8,949 nt of DNA from JAHFUI01 sp041485905 (GTDB lineage Bacteria > Acidobacteriota > Vicinamibacteria > Vicinamibacterales > CAVVIG01): assembly GCA_041485905.1 (NCBI GenBank), contig JBGPKK010000190.1:1-8949 (forward strand), written 5' to 3'. Of this stretch, positions 1-5,887 are shown one piece after another (position 1 is the stretch's first letter; each line of letters opens with the position of its first letter). The notes under the pieces are model-generated. The model had not been told where the DNA came from and made no database searches. It worked only from the letters and a program-made list of their open reading frames with translations. A program made the translations under genes and the position numbers.

Positions 1-1
1 C

Positions 2-223
2 ACGGCTGAAGGGCACTGCGACGCCCGAGGCAGCTCCGAGTACAACCTCGCCCTCGGCAACCGCCGTGCGACCGCTGTGAAGGATTACCTGGTGAGTCTG
101 GGCGTGCCGGCCGGCCGCGTCACGGTGATCAGCAAGGGCAAGGAGCAGCCGTCTTGCAACGACGACACCGAGTCTTGCTGGCAGCAGAACCGGCGCGGAC
201 ATTTCATCGTCACGGCGAAGTAG
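2..223 (+). CDS. Pal/OmpA-family peptidoglycan-associated protein, C-terminal fragment
   Basis: This is the 3' end of a gene that begins before the window; 73 residues are readable, ending in a TAG at 221-223. The fragment has the OmpA/Pal C-terminal fold signature: GHCDARGSSEYNLALGNRRA near its start (Asp7 and Arg22 of the fragment correspond to the conserved peptidoglycan-contacting Asp and Arg), then a helix and strand, VTVISKGKEQP, and the closing WQQNRRGHFIV. In this family the domain binds the diaminopimelate stem of peptidoglycan and tethers the outer membrane to the wall. Several cysteines (EGHC, PSC, ESC) resemble Pal variants outside Gammaproteobacteria. Pal rather than another OmpA-like protein is inference, because the lipobox and the neighbouring tol genes lie outside the window. 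It converges on the glutaredoxin-like gene and looks unrelated to the pyr genes. Confidence 0.85.
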   Translation, partial: TAEGHCDARGSSEYNLALGNRRATAVKDYLVSLGVPAGRVTVISKGKEQPSCNDDTESCWQQNRRGHFIVTAK

Positions 224-232
224 GGGCAGGTA

Positions 233-310
233 AGTCGGGTTGGGCTGGTTGGCCGGGTAGGTCGGGTGAGGAAAGGGCTTTTACCCACCTGACCCACCTG
301 ACCCACTTGT
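233..310. repeat. Inverted pair of 9-nt tandem arrays between pal and the glutaredoxin-like gene
   Basis: The right arm holds three 9-nt units, CCCACCTGA at 284-292 and 293-301 and CCCACTTGT at 302-310. The left arm (233-268) holds four looser 9-nt units of the form GGNCGGGTN, which are partly complementary to the right arm. AGGTCGGGT at 259-267 pairs with ACCCACCT at 283-290 with one bulged C. The right arm is translated on the minus strand as the Gly/Ser tail of the glutaredoxin-like protein. Confidence 0.7.
259..290. terminator. Possible bidirectional terminator hairpin
   Basis: The convergent gap between the pal-like gene and the leftward glutaredoxin-like gene can form a stem of about 8 bp, AGGTCGGGT with ACCCACCT and one bulged C, around a 15-nt loop ending in CTTTT. 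There is no clean U-run after the stem on either strand, so this is a placement-based suggestion. The inverted arrays may have no terminator role. Confidence 0.25.
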
Positions 311-553
311 CCCCCCGGACCTCGCAACGAGCAGCCGTCGCAGCTCTTCCTCCGTCACTCGGTACTTCGCGGCTTTTTTCCCATCCACCATCAGGACCGG
401 AATTTCGAGACCGTAGCGCGCTTCGAGCTGCGCATCGGTCGAAATGTCGATGATGTCGATGGTTAGGGCCATGGTGCTGGCCACGCGGTCAACGACGATC
501 TTCATCTCGTCGCACAGGTGACAGCCTGGGCGCGAGAATAAGGTAAGTCTCAA
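281..553 (-). CDS. Glutaredoxin-like (thioredoxin-fold) small protein
   Basis: A 90-residue protein with the thioredoxin-fold pattern of the small glutaredoxin-like family (DUF836 type). It has strand LTLFSRPG, the redox motif C11-H-L-C14, a helix, strand IDIIDIS, and the cis-proline segment GLEIPVLMVDG (Pro52). It probably catalyses thiol-disulfide exchange in the cytoplasm; its partner is unknown. The start is TTG at 551-553. An in-frame TGA lies just upstream and no later start would keep the CxxC, so this TTG is the only workable start, yet it sits inside the CTTGAGA tandem repeat with no convincing ribosome binding site. The C-terminus after about residue 78 (SGGTSGSGGSGG) is encoded by a 9-nt repeat and is probably a dispensable tail. 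It is the last gene of the leftward pyrK-pyrD-pyrF block, 45 nt after pyrF. Co-transcription is likely, but a direct role in pyrimidine synthesis is not implied by sequence. Confidence 0.8.
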   Translation of the reverse strand: MRLTLFSRPGCHLCDEMKIVVDRVASTMALTIDIIDISTDAQLEARYGLEIPVLMVDGKKAAKYRVTEEELRRLLVARSGGTSGSGGSGG

Positions 554-613
554 GTCTCAAGTCTCAAGTCTGAATCTGACGTTGTCACACTTGAGACTTC
601 AGACTTGAGACTT
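545..613. repeat. Long inverted repeat of 7-nt units (AAGTCTC) in the pyrF-glutaredoxin spacer
   Basis: The plus strand has AAGTCTC at 545-551, 552-558 and 559-565 followed by AAGTCTG at 566-572. Its inverted counterpart is at 589-613. The arms 545-569 and 589-613 are complementary at 24 of 25 positions, with a 19-nt loop (570-588). As RNA this is a strong AU-rich-loop hairpin inside the operon. It carries the pyrF stop codon on one arm and the TTG start of the downstream gene on the other. Confidence 0.85.
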
Positions 614-1315
614 GCGTGTGCACTCCGCGGCTATTCGTTCGGCGGCGGCGCGCGGATCCGGCGCTGCGATGATCGGACGGCCGACGACGAGATAGCTCGC
701 CCCCTCCGCCAGCGCCTGGGCAGCCGTTGACGTGCGGCTTTGATCCCCCTGCGCGTCGGATGCGCCCCGTATGCCGGGCGTTACGATCAAAAAGCTGTCG
801 CCACATCGCGCGCGAATCAGCGCTATTTCCTGCGGCGATGCCACGACGCCGTCGAGCCCCGCCGACTGCGTGAGGGCAGCCAGTCGTTCGACGTGCCCCG
901 CCATCCTGCCCATCACGCCAATCTCGCCCATCATGTCTTCGCTGAGGCTCGTCAGCACGGTCACGGCGATCAGCAGCGGAGCTGGTCGTGACAGCCGCGT
1001 CGCTTCCTCATCGGCCGCGTCGCGAGCCGCACGCATCATGGCGCTCCCGCCCGACGCATGGACGGTGAGCATCCAGACGCCGAGCCGGGTCGCCGACGCC
1101 ACCGCGCCGGCGACGGTATTCGGGATGTCGTGAAACTTCAGGTCGAGGAACACGCGATCGCCGCGGCCGGCGAGCTCCTCGACGATCGAGGGGCCGTGAC
1201 TCGTAAACAGACGCGAGCCGATCTTGAATCCGCCAGCGACGCCGCGGAGTTGCCGGGCCAGCGCCCGCGCCTCGTGAGCGGTATCGACGTCCAGCGCAAC
1301 TAGGAGCTGATCCAT
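599..1315 (-). CDS. pyrF: Orotidine-5'-phosphate decarboxylase
   Basis: A cytoplasmic TIM-barrel enzyme catalysing the last step of UMP synthesis, OMP to UMP plus CO2. It has 238 residues, the usual length for the bacterial short form. Visible motifs are ALDVD (residues 7-11), FKIG with Lys31, and the catalytic D58-L-K60-F-H-D63 charge network in VFLDLKFHDIPNTV. Phosphate-binding segments are VTPGIR (178-183), GDQ (190-192) and VGRPI (211-215). The ATG (1315-1313) overlaps the 3' end of pyrD by 16 nt. AAGGA abuts the ATG, too close to serve as a normal ribosome binding site, so translational coupling to pyrD is likely. The last four residues, KSQV, and the TGA stop come from the 7-nt repeat that fills the following spacer, so the native C-terminus may once have been different. 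Product identity is secure. Confidence 0.97.
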   Translation of the reverse strand: MDQLLVALDVDTAHEARALARQLRGVAGGFKIGSRLFTSHGPSIVEELAGRGDRVFLDLKFHDIPNTVAGAVASATRLGVWMLTVHASGGSAMMRAARDAADEEATRLSRPAPLLIAVTVLTSLSEDMMGEIGVMGRMAGHVERLAALTQSAGLDGVVASPQEIALIRARCGDSFLIVTPGIRGASDAQGDQSRTSTAAQALAEGASYLVVGRPIIAAPDPRAAAERIAAECTRKSQV

Positions 1316-2238
1316 TCCTTGTCGCGCGTGCGCGTGTCGATCGTGCCAACCAGATCGCTGATTCGTTCGATGTGATGGCGCTGCATGTATTGACTGATGC
1401 CGTCGAGGAGCTTGGGCCAGATGAAGGGATCGACGAAGCTTGCCGTCCCGACTTGAACCGCGGACGCGCCGGCGATTACGAACTCGAGCGCGTCACGGGC
1501 GTCGGCGATTCCGCCCATGCCGAGAATCGGAATCTTCACCGTCTGACGGCACTCGTACACCATCCGCACGGCGATCGGCCTGATGGCGGGTCCACTCAGC
1601 CCGCCGACGATGTTCGAGATCTTCGGGCGCCGTGTTTCGACGTCGATGACCATCGCCAGGAACGTGTTGACGAGCGACACGGCATCGGCGCCGGCGTCCT
1701 CGGCCGCCCGCGCGAACGACGCCACGTCGGTCACATTGGGGGTCAGCTTGGGAATCACCGGCAGCCGCGTCACCTTGCGCACGGCGCTGACGACGTCGAA
1801 CGTGCCTGTCAGACTGCAGCCGAAGGTGATCCCGCCTTCCTTGATATTGGGACAGGAGATATTCAGTTCGATCGCGGCGACGCCCTCCGCGTCCGACAGG
1901 ATTCTGGCGAGCTCGACGTACTCGTCGATGGTCGTGCCACAGATGTTCACGATCACGGTCGCGCGCCGCGCGCGAAGCTCCGGCAGCTTCTCGTCGACGA
2001 ACCGGTGCACGCCGATCCCCTGCAGGCCGATCGCGTTGAGCATGCCCGCCGGCGTTTCCACGATGCGCGGGGGCGGATGTCCTTCGCGTTCCGCGAGAAA
2101 CAGCCCCTTGACCGCCACCGCGCCGAGCGACGCGAGGTCGACGACGTCCGCGTACTCGACGCCGTATCCAAAACAGCCGCTCGCCGCGATGAGCGGATTC
2201 TTGAGCGTCAGCGAACCGATTTGGACAGTGAGATCCAT
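1300..2238 (-). CDS. pyrD: Dihydroorotate dehydrogenase, class 1B catalytic subunit
   Basis: An FMN-containing TIM-barrel subunit that oxidises dihydroorotate to orotate in the cytoplasm. It has 312 residues, normal for class 1. The active-site base is cysteine, as expected for class 1 (class 2 uses serine): NISCPN with Cys129. Other visible residues are Lys44 (AVKG), Asn68 in GMLNAIG, Lys164 in IPKLTPN, and the FMN-phosphate segments GGLSGPAIRPIA (212-223) and GMGGI (240-244). Class 1B enzymes pass electrons through a PyrK partner to NAD+, and a pyrK lies 12 nt upstream on the same strand, which supports subclass 1B. The start is ATG at 2238-2236. No clear Shine-Dalgarno is seen, so initiation may depend on coupling to pyrK. 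The 3' end overlaps pyrF. Confidence 0.97.
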   Translation of the reverse strand: MDLTVQIGSLTLKNPLIAASGCFGYGVEYADVVDLASLGAVAVKGLFLAEREGHPPPRIVETPAGMLNAIGLQGIGVHRFVDEKLPELRARRATVIVNICGTTIDEYVELARILSDAEGVAAIELNISCPNIKEGGITFGCSLTGTFDVVSAVRKVTRLPVIPKLTPNVTDVASFARAAEDAGADAVSLVNTFLAMVIDVETRRPKISNIVGGLSGPAIRPIAVRMVYECRQTVKIPILGMGGIADARDALEFVIAGASAVQVGTASFVDPFIWPKLLDGISQYMQRHHIERISDLVGTIDTRTRDKEWISS

Positions 2239-2250
2239 GTCAGAGCGCGG

Positions 2251-3063
2251 CTAATCCCATACGATCTGGTCCGCTGCGAGCACTGGGCCGGCGATGCACG
2301 ATCGCACGTGATGAACACGGCCTTCGTCAGACCGCATGGGCACGACACAACTGTAGCAGCCGCCCAGGCCGCAGCCCATGATGCGTTCCACCGACACCTG
2401 GCACGGACGGCTGTGGCGGGCGGCGGCTTTCGCCGTGGCCGCCAGCATCCCCTCCGGCCCGCATGCGTACACCATTACCGGTTGGTCGGGCCGCCGCGAC
2501 GCCAGACGCCGTTCGAGCGGCGCCACGATCCGGCCGGGTTCGCCGAGGCTGCCGTCTTCGGTGGTCAGCACCAGCTCGACGCCGAGGTCGCGGAAGAAAT
2601 CGAGATAGAAGAGCTCGGCCGCGCTTCGGGCGCCGTAGAACAGCACGGGGGCGACGCCGCGGGAGCGAAGGGCCTGGGCGAGCGCTGCGAACGGGGCGAG
2701 TCCCACGCCGCCAGCCACCATCCACGCGTCGGCGGGGGGATCGACGAGCGAGAAGGGGCGGCCGAGGGGACCGAGGCAGTCGACGCGCTCGCCGGCCTGG
2801 GACGCGTAGAGGAGAGCGGTCGACACGCCGATGCGTTTGTTCAGGAGCGAGATGCCCGTCGGTCGGCCGTGTTCATCGCGGAGCACTTCGAACACCGAGA
2901 AGGGGCGGCGCAACAGGGGATCCTGACCGCGGGCGGATCTGATCATGACGAACTGGCCGGGCGATGCCGCGGCGGCGATTGCGGGCGCGGCCAGTGCCAG
3001 CACGTTGTAGTCGGATGACAGCCGACGATTGGCGATCACGTCCGCAGCCACGTCGATCGGCAT
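2251..3063 (-). CDS. pyrK: Dihydroorotate dehydrogenase electron-transfer subunit (FAD, 2Fe-2S)
   Basis: The partner of class 1B PyrD, carrying electrons from FMN through a 2Fe-2S cluster and FAD to NAD+. From ATG 3063-3061 it has 270 residues. The order is a ferredoxin-reductase-like beta-barrel with the FAD motif RRPFSV (52-57), a nucleotide-binding domain with AGGVGLAP (117-124) and YACGPEGM (199-206), then the cluster loop C231-x4-C236-x2-C239-x16-C256. All four ligand cysteines are present. The frame stays open 14 codons further to a GTG at 3105, but that stretch is promoter and repeat sequence, and MPIDVAADVIANRRLS starts like the family, so the ATG was chosen. This is the first gene of the leftward block pyrK-pyrD-pyrF-glutaredoxin. 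No PyrR-type hairpin precedes it. Confidence 0.95.
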   Translation of the reverse strand: MPIDVAADVIANRRLSSDYNVLALAAPAIAAAASPGQFVMIRSARGQDPLLRRPFSVFEVLRDEHGRPTGISLLNKRIGVSTALLYASQAGERVDCLGPLGRPFSLVDPPADAWMVAGGVGLAPFAALAQALRSRGVAPVLFYGARSAAELFYLDFFRDLGVELVLTTEDGSLGEPGRIVAPLERRLASRRPDQPVMVYACGPEGMLAATAKAAARHSRPCQVSVERIMGCGLGGCYSCVVPMRSDEGRVHHVRSCIAGPVLAADQIVWD

Positions 3064-3067
3064 CGCG

Positions 3068-3079
3068 GCAGTATACTGC
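3068..3079. promoter_or_regulatory. Perfect 12-bp palindrome with TATACT boxes on both strands between pyrK and the kinase gene
   Basis: GCAGTATACTGC is a perfect palindrome in the divergent spacer, so a TATACT -10-like hexamer is present on both strands. On the minus strand it ends 6 nt before the pyrK ATG, which would put the RNA start at or beside the ATG (leaderless mRNA). On the plus strand it lies about 60 nt before the kinase start. No good -35 hexamer is seen at 16-18 nt on either side. An operator for an unknown dimeric regulator is an equally possible reading. Confidence 0.35.
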
Positions 3080-3092
3080 ACCGAAAAAGGCA

Positions 3093-3116
3093 ACCACGAA
3101 AACACGAAGACACGAA
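3093..3116. repeat. Three 8-nt direct repeats (RRCACGAA-like) in the divergent pyrK-kinase spacer
   Basis: ACCACGAA, AACACGAA and GACACGAA follow one another without gaps at 3093-3100, 3101-3108 and 3109-3116. No inverted copy is present. The array lies in the presumed 5' untranslated region of the kinase gene and outside pyrK if the ATG at 3063 is its start. Confidence 0.75.
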
Positions 3117-3139
3117 AAGATCAAGAAGACTGGATCGTG

Positions 3140-5728
3140 ATGGCTCTTGTTCCTGGTGAGCGGCTTGGACCCTATGAAATCCTCTCGCCGCTTGGCGCTG
3201 GCGCCATGGGTGTCGTCTACCGCGCGCGCGATACCCACCTGCAGCGAACCGTAGCGCTCAAAGTGCTCAGCGAACACCTCAAGCTTTCCGCCACACCCGA
3301 TCTGCTGCTGAAGGAGGCCCGCGCCGTCTCCGCGCTGAATCATCCGAACATCTGCACCGTTCACGAAGTGCGGGAAGAGGCAGGCCAGGTCTTTATCGTG
3401 ATGGAGTATGTGGACGGCCGACCGCTCCACGAGCAGATCCCGATCGATGGACTCCCCGCTGATTCAATGCTGCGATACGCGGTTCAGCTGGCTGACGGGC
3501 TCGCGCACGCTCACGATCGCGGTGTGCTCCATCGCGACCTCAAGAGCGCGAACGTCATGATCACAAAGGAAGGTCGCGCGAAGATCGTGGACTTCGGCCT
3601 GGCCAGCCGTTTCGCCCAGGCTTCACATGAAGAGGCCACCAGATCGAATACGCCTCTTCCCGGCGACAGTGCACTGGCGGGAACGCTCGCCTACATGGCC
3701 CCTGAAGTACTCCAGGGCGACCAGCCCAGCGTCGCGGGCGATCTCTGGTCCGTCGGCGTGCTTCTGCACGAGATGGCTACCGGCCATCTCCCGTTCTCGG
3801 GCCGGACCGTATTCGATGTGACCGCGGCGATTCTTCGCGCGCCGCCGCCTCCGTTGCCGACGCATGTTCCCGCGAGCATCCGCACGATCATCGCGCGATG
3901 CCTGACGAAAGAGCCGGCGCAGCGCTATCAGACAGCAGGCGAGCTCCGCGCAGCGCTCGAGGCGGTGCAATCGGACGTGTTCACGGTGCCGATCCATCCG
4001 CGCACGTTGAAGCCCCGGTTCCTCGATTGGCGCATCATCACCGCGGCAAGCATCGTCGCGATCCTTCTGATCGTTCTGACCTGGAGGATCGTACGTGAGC
4101 GTGCTCCCGCCCCGCCTGCGGAAAGCGGACGGCTGGTGCAAGTGCTCTCATCCGACCATCCAGCCTCCGACCCGGCGCTCTCGTACGACGGGACGATGAT
4201 CGCGTATGTGGCTGAGGATGACGCGGGCCGAACGGACGTGTTCGTGAGCCGCGTCGCGGGCGGCGGACGTGTGCGCCTCACCAATGACGATGCAGTTGAG
4301 ACGCACCCGCGATTCTCACCTGACGGCGAGCGCATCGTGTTCGCCCGCCGCGGAGCGGACGGTTCAGGTACCGATATTTTTCTTGTGCCCGCGCTCGGCG
4401 GCCAGGTGTCAACGATCGTCCACCGCGGAGGTCAGCCTGTCTGGGCGCCGGATGGGCGACGTATCGCGTTCATTCGTCATGGGGAGGGCGGCCAACTGAT
4501 TCTTGCCACCGCTCGCGCAGATGGGACCGATGTGCATGACCTGGTTCCAGGCGGGGGCGGATCTCCGTTCATCCGAAGTCCAGCGTGGTCGCCTGATGGG
4601 CGGCTGATTGCGTTCATTCTCGGCTCGGGCGGCGTTGCGGGCGAGATCTGGCTGGTGGACGCCGACGGCCGCCGCGCCCCGAGGCGCCTTTCGTCCGATT
4701 CGGCTGCGGTGTTTAGCGATGCCCCGGTATTCTCAGCCGACGGTCGTGCGATCGTGCACGACTCGAATCGCGGTGGTGCGACGAATATCTGGGCATTGCC
4801 CATCGCCGGCGGACCGGCCGTGCGTCTCACGAGCGGTCCGGGTCCCGATGAATCACCGACGGTCGATGCGCACGGACGTGTGGCTTTCATCAGCTCGCGT
4901 TGGCGCAACGAGCTGATCTTGTACGACCTGAGGACGGCGGAGACGCGATCGCTGGTCCGGCACACGCCGTTCCTGTGGGGGCCTGCCTTCGCTCCGATCA
5001 ATCAGGAGCTCGCCTTCAGCCGCAGCGAGGTGGACGGGTCCTGGCATGTCTGGACGGCGAATCTCGACGGCACATCGCAGCGTCAGTTGACGAATACCGA
5101 CCGTGGCGAACTCTATCCTCGTTGGACCCCTGGCGGTCGATCGGTAATCTTTCAGAGTTGGGCCGCGCCGAAGCGAATCTGGCGTATCGCTCGTGAGGGC
5201 GGCCCGCCAGTCGCGCTGACGCCCGCAGACCTCGATGCGGCCTATGGCGATCTGTCGCCCGATGGCCGCATGCTCGCGTTCGCGGCCACGGACGGCGCAC
5301 AAGAGCGCGTGTACGTGATGACGGTCACCGCTGGAACGGAGCGGCGCCTGCTGCGGACCGGGCCAGGGTCGGTCCCGCGATGGTCGCCCGATGGCCAATG
5401 GATCGCGTTCGCCCAGGATCGCGGTTACTTCGGCGGGATTTTCATCGCGCGTCCGGACAGTACCGGCGAGCGGCGGCTGACCGAGACGGGTGGCTGGCCT
5501 GTGTGGTGGCCCGACGGACGTCGCATCGGCTATCGCACAATCCGGGGAGACTCGACACAACAGATCCAGACCATTACGCTCGATGAACAGCCCAAAGTCG
5601 AACTGGTTCCCATCCGATTCGCCGGAACGAATGAGCCATTTGACGTCTCTCGCAATGGGCAGTTCCTGGCGACGACGAACGAGGTTCACGTCTCTTCTGA
5701 GATCTGGGTCCTGGAGTCCCACCCGTAG
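3140..5728 (+). CDS. Membrane Ser/Thr protein kinase with C-terminal PD40/TolB-like beta-propeller
   Basis: An 862-residue Hanks-type kinase. The kinase domain spans about residues 11-275: glycine loop LGAGAMGVVYRA (18-29), Lys41 in VALKVL, Glu59 in the C-helix, catalytic HRDLKSAN (131-138, RD type), DFG (151-153), GTLAYMAPE (181-189) and DLWSVGV. All catalytic residues are present, so it is probably active. A single hydrophobic span (about 298-318) is followed by a basic/proline linker and a large repeat region (about 335-862). That region has roughly a dozen repeats of the SPDGxxIAF type, read as a TolB/PD40 beta-propeller outside the inner membrane that may sense a ligand or partner. The start is the ATG at 3140, where MALVPGERLGPYEI matches typical N-termini of this class. 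GTG at 3137 and an upstream TTG at 3029 are open in frame, but the TTG would run through pyrK and the repeat. AAGAAG (3123-3128) may be a weak ribosome binding site. It divides the two pyr blocks; its substrate is unknown. Confidence 0.93.
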   Translation: MALVPGERLGPYEILSPLGAGAMGVVYRARDTHLQRTVALKVLSEHLKLSATPDLLLKEARAVSALNHPNICTVHEVREEAGQVFIVMEYVDGRPLHEQIPIDGLPADSMLRYAVQLADGLAHAHDRGVLHRDLKSANVMITKEGRAKIVDFGLASRFAQASHEEATRSNTPLPGDSALAGTLAYMAPEVLQGDQPSVAGDLWSVGVLLHEMATGHLPFSGRTVFDVTAAILRAPPPPLPTHVPASIRTIIARCLTKEPAQRYQTAGELRAALEAVQSDVFTVPIHPRTLKPRFLDWRIITAASIVAILLIVLTWRIVRERAPAPPAESGRLVQVLSSDHPASDPALSYDGTMIAYVAEDDAGRTDVFVSRVAGGGRVRLTNDDAVETHPRFSPDGERIVFARRGADGSGTDIFLVPALGGQVSTIVHRGGQPVWAPDGRRIAFIRHGEGGQLILATARADGTDVHDLVPGGGGSPFIRSPAWSPDGRLIAFILGSGGVAGEIWLVDADGRRAPRRLSSDSAAVFSDAPVFSADGRAIVHDSNRGGATNIWALPIAGGPAVRLTSGPGPDESPTVDAHGRVAFISSRWRNELILYDLRTAETRSLVRHTPFLWGPAFAPINQELAFSRSEVDGSWHVWTANLDGTSQRQLTNTDRGELYPRWTPGGRSVIFQSWAAPKRIWRIAREGGPPVALTPADLDAAYGDLSPDGRMLAFAATDGAQERVYVMTVTAGTERRLLRTGPGSVPRWSPDGQWIAFAQDRGYFGGIFIARPDSTGERRLTETGGWPVWWPDGRRIGYRTIRGDSTQQIQTITLDEQPKVELVPIRFAGTNEPFDVSRNGQFLATTNEVHVSSEIWVLESHP

Positions 5729-5741
5729 CGGTCCCGCCAGG

Positions 5742-5750
5742 TGCTATAAT
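5742..5750 (+). promoter_or_regulatory. Extended -10 promoter of the pyrR-pyrB-pyrC operon
   Basis: TGCTATAAT contains a consensus -10 hexamer (TATAAT, 5745-5750) with the TG extension one base upstream. It starts 14 nt after the kinase stop. No TTGACA-like -35 is visible at normal spacing, which extended -10 promoters can do without. The predicted transcript start is near A5757, about 120 nt upstream of pyrR and just before the PyrR-type hairpin. Confidence 0.65.
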
Positions 5751-5765
5751 CCCGTCAGTTCCATT

Positions 5766-5798
5766 CTCTTTAACGCGGCCCGGAGAGGTCGCGAAGAG
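5766..5798 (+). promoter_or_regulatory. PyrR-binding RNA hairpin in the pyrR leader
   Basis: The RNA can fold as lower stem CTCTT (5766-5770) with AAGAG (5794-5798), a TAA bulge on the 5' side (5771-5773), and a 7-bp upper stem CGCGGCC (5774-5780) with GGTCGCG (5787-5793) containing one G-U pair. The hexaloop is CGGAGA (5781-5786). This matches the known PyrR-binding loop: a CNGNGA terminal loop followed by GG, and a purine-rich bulge between two stems. PyrR is expected to bind it when UMP/UTP is high and lower expression. It begins about 10 nt after the predicted RNA start. No intrinsic terminator or antiterminator follows, so translational control is more likely than attenuation. Confidence 0.75.
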
Positions 5799-5806
5799 GT
5801 GTTCGA

Positions 5807-5887
5807 ATGCCGCGCTCCGCTCGTCCCTTCAATCACCAAATCACCAAATCACTAAATTACCAACTGCGGGTATCTCCATGCCTGTAG
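5807..5887 (+). CDS. Putative 26-residue leader ORF overlapping the pyrR start
   Basis: ATG at 5807 opens a 26-codon frame (MPRSARPFNHQITK then SLNYQLRVSPCL) ending at TAG 5885-5887, 10 nt past the first base of the pyrR ATG and in another frame. A good Shine-Dalgarno, AAGAGG (5794-5799), stands 7 nt before its ATG, whereas pyrR itself has none. The Shine-Dalgarno is part of the 3' strand of the PyrR-type hairpin, so the ORF could be the regulated element, with ribosomes that terminate there reinitiating at pyrR. Against this, its middle codons are an 8-nt intergenic repeat, so the peptide itself is unlikely to be conserved and the frame may be fortuitous. Confidence 0.35.
   Translation: MPRSARPFNHQITKSLNYQLRVSPCL
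5831..5862 (+). repeat. Four 8-nt direct repeats (AATCACCA) in the pyrR leader
   Basis: AATCACCA at 5831-5838 and 5839-5846, AATCACTA at 5847-5854 and AATTACCA at 5855-5862 are contiguous. No inverted arm is present. The AT-rich, G-poor array separates the PyrR-type hairpin from the pyrR start and should be weakly structured as RNA. Confidence 0.8.

Noticed and set aside
233..613. A CRISPR array or insertion-sequence ends
   Set aside because: Units are only 7-9 nt and contiguous, without unique spacers of 30 nt or so, and there is no transposase or target-site duplication.
1372..3018. A 548-codon open frame on the plus strand, antisense to pyrD and pyrK
   Set aside because: Both minus-strand genes are unambiguous enzymes with intact catalytic motifs. 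The plus-strand translation is rich in Arg, His, Asp and Gly with no recognisable domain, typical of an antisense shadow in high-GC DNA.
3064..3105. A GTG start adding 14 residues to PyrK
   Set aside because: The extra codons are the palindrome and repeat region. The ATG at 3063 begins the family-like sequence directly.
3029..3139. An upstream TTG start that would add 37 residues to the kinase
   Set aside because: The extension overlaps the pyrK coding start and translates the 8-nt repeat (NHENTKTRK). The ATG at 3140 gives the N-terminus expected for this kinase type.
5799..5877. An intrinsic attenuator terminator in the pyrR leader
   Set aside because: I saw no GC-rich hairpin followed by a run of T in this stretch. 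The only short complementarities involve TTCGAA and CCGCG without a U-tract.
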